A DNA stretch of 64,000 bases from Luscinia megarhynchos (taxonomy: Eukaryota; Chordata; Aves; Passeriformes; Turdidae). Where the stretch lies: NCBI GenBank assembly GCA_034336665.1, contig CM067576.1:10841385-10905384 (forward strand), given 5' to 3'. Numbering within the stretch: the stretch's first letter is position 1; each line of letters begins with the position of its first letter. This document shows, one piece after another, positions 62,801 to 64,000 of the stretch. The translations under genes were made by a program, and so were the position numbers. The notes beneath the pieces are model-generated. The model did not search any database. It was not told the origin of the DNA and worked only from the letters and a program-made list of their open reading frames with translations.

Positions 62801-64000
62801 CTTAGACAAAACTAGAGAGAATGAACAGTTGGATATCTTATCACTAATAGCAGAGTGAGAAATTATCTAATTGATCAGATGTCTCTTGTGAATGGAATTG
62901 ACCTACAATGATCACTATTAATAATGATATTTAAAAAAAAAATAAATCAAACTATCACAAATATACCAAACAAATCTAGCCTTTTTAAACAAAAAATAAA
63001 CTTCATTAAAAATCAAAAGAAGCAAGTAAAAAAATCCAAACATTTCATGTCAGCATTCATGGAAGACATAACACACTGTTCATGTGGCAAAATTTAGGAA
63101 CTCTGCTCTATTCTAATCAGATCTGCAGCAAAGTTATAAAGTAACCAGTCACTGTGCTATTTTTGGATTATTTTGCGAGCTGCTTTGGGCAGTTAATAAG
63201 CATCTTACTTGGGAAGGCTCATTAGGAACACATGGAGTCAAGATATTGTTCTAACTGCCAAAACAATTTCACCTTCCCAGTCAAAACCTAAGAAGCTGCA
63301 CGGGACTCCAGGGCAGGGCTTCACCACACTGTGTGTCTTCGTGCTCTTCCACAGCAAGGATGGACCTTGCCTGAAGTTCTGCCAAGGACTGCAGCAGCCT
63401 CACAGCTCTACAGATCCAGTTACACCCCTGGTTCCTCCCTCCAGAGCAGCTACATCACAGCAATGTGGCCTCAGCTCCATCAGTGTTTATGTGTTTACAG
63501 CAGAACTGAGTTTACTGCAGGTCAGGGGGATGCAGAGGGACTTTGCAGGCACCAACATCACCACTAACACTGGTAATTCTGGTGAGATGGACAATGACGG
63601 GCAGGGTTACAACACATTTCTAATATTAAATCTAAACTGATCTTCCTTATGTTGCACCACTGCAAAGTACTTTTCCCAGAATAGCCTGGACCTGCTCACA
63701 AATAGCCTGCTGACAGGCTACAGAGGATGGAAAAGCTTCCTGGGTAGCTGTAAAGCACCGTTCTCTCCTCCTCCTGCAGAGACAGCTCCTTCTACCTTCT
63801 CCTTCCATTTGTGCCACACCAGTGCTCCTGGGAACACTGAATTTACAAAAAGTGTTGATAGGAAAGAGAAAGGTGCTGTTAAATTCTTTATTTGAATTTG
63901 CATTTTTCAGGAACTGCTTGAACTAGGAACACTTTTTTTGGGGGTAACAATATCCAATGCTCTATTTGTGAAGTGTTTACAAATAATGAGGACCTAAGCT
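59836..64000 (-). other. ANKHD1 intron 1 (3' part, continues beyond window)
   Basis: At least 4,165 bp upstream of exon 2, ending CAG at the acceptor. It contains a 60-bp tandem duplication at 60168-60287. No CpG island or first exon was seen, so the promoter is expected to the right of the window. Confidence 0.8.
60168..60287. repeat. 60-bp tandem duplication
   Basis: Two adjacent 60-bp copies (60168-60227, 60228-60287) both begin agaggctgtaacatcttt, share agaagctcat in the middle and end ataaaagccacc. About ten differences separate them. Confidence 0.9.

Overview
The window is vertebrate nuclear DNA. It is intron-rich, AT-rich and almost free of open reading frames outside short exons. A CR1-type LINE near 9.1-9.55 kb and a second CR1 scrap near 28.5 kb point to a bird (sauropsid); a songbird is plausible but unproven. 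Apart from repeats, all recognisable coding sequence belongs to one gene on the minus strand: ANKHD1, the vertebrate orthologue of Drosophila mask, a giant ankyrin-repeat/KH-domain scaffold.

Twenty coding exons are visible, running from high to low coordinates: exon 2 at 59682-59835 down to a partial exon 21 cut by the left edge (1-58). Exon numbers assume a single upstream coding exon. All 19 introns between them have GT...AG ends. The reading phases join without a break into about 1,167 codons, with no in-frame stop or frameshift. Exons 2-3 encode the N-terminal region before the repeats. Exons 4-13 encode the first ankyrin cluster. Exons 14-16 encode the linker, where the 744-nt exon 15 holds a charged coiled coil. 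Exons 17-21 encode the start of the second ankyrin cluster. The rest of that cluster, the KH domain and the C-terminus lie left of base 1. The first exon and promoter lie right of base 64000. The linker sequence (SKQKSSSLQVAD segment and the exon 14 and exon 16 sequences) fits ANKHD1 and not its paralogue ANKRD17.

The rest is intron. The largest are intron 2 (about 19.3 kb), intron 14 (8.1 kb), intron 10 (8.1 kb) and intron 15 (6.7 kb). They hold the CR1 copies, A/C-rich low-complexity tracts, a few microsatellites, two short minisatellite-like duplications and a few perfect inverted repeats. I saw no second protein gene, tRNA, rRNA or recognisable ncRNA.

The most interesting local structure is a four-copy tandem repeat of about 66 bp that abuts exon 3. 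Its exon-proximal copy contains the real exon 3 splice donor, so the other three copies carry donor-like GTATGT/GTACGT sequences in the same register. I found no exotic new system; this looks like the 5' half of a well-conserved housekeeping scaffold gene.
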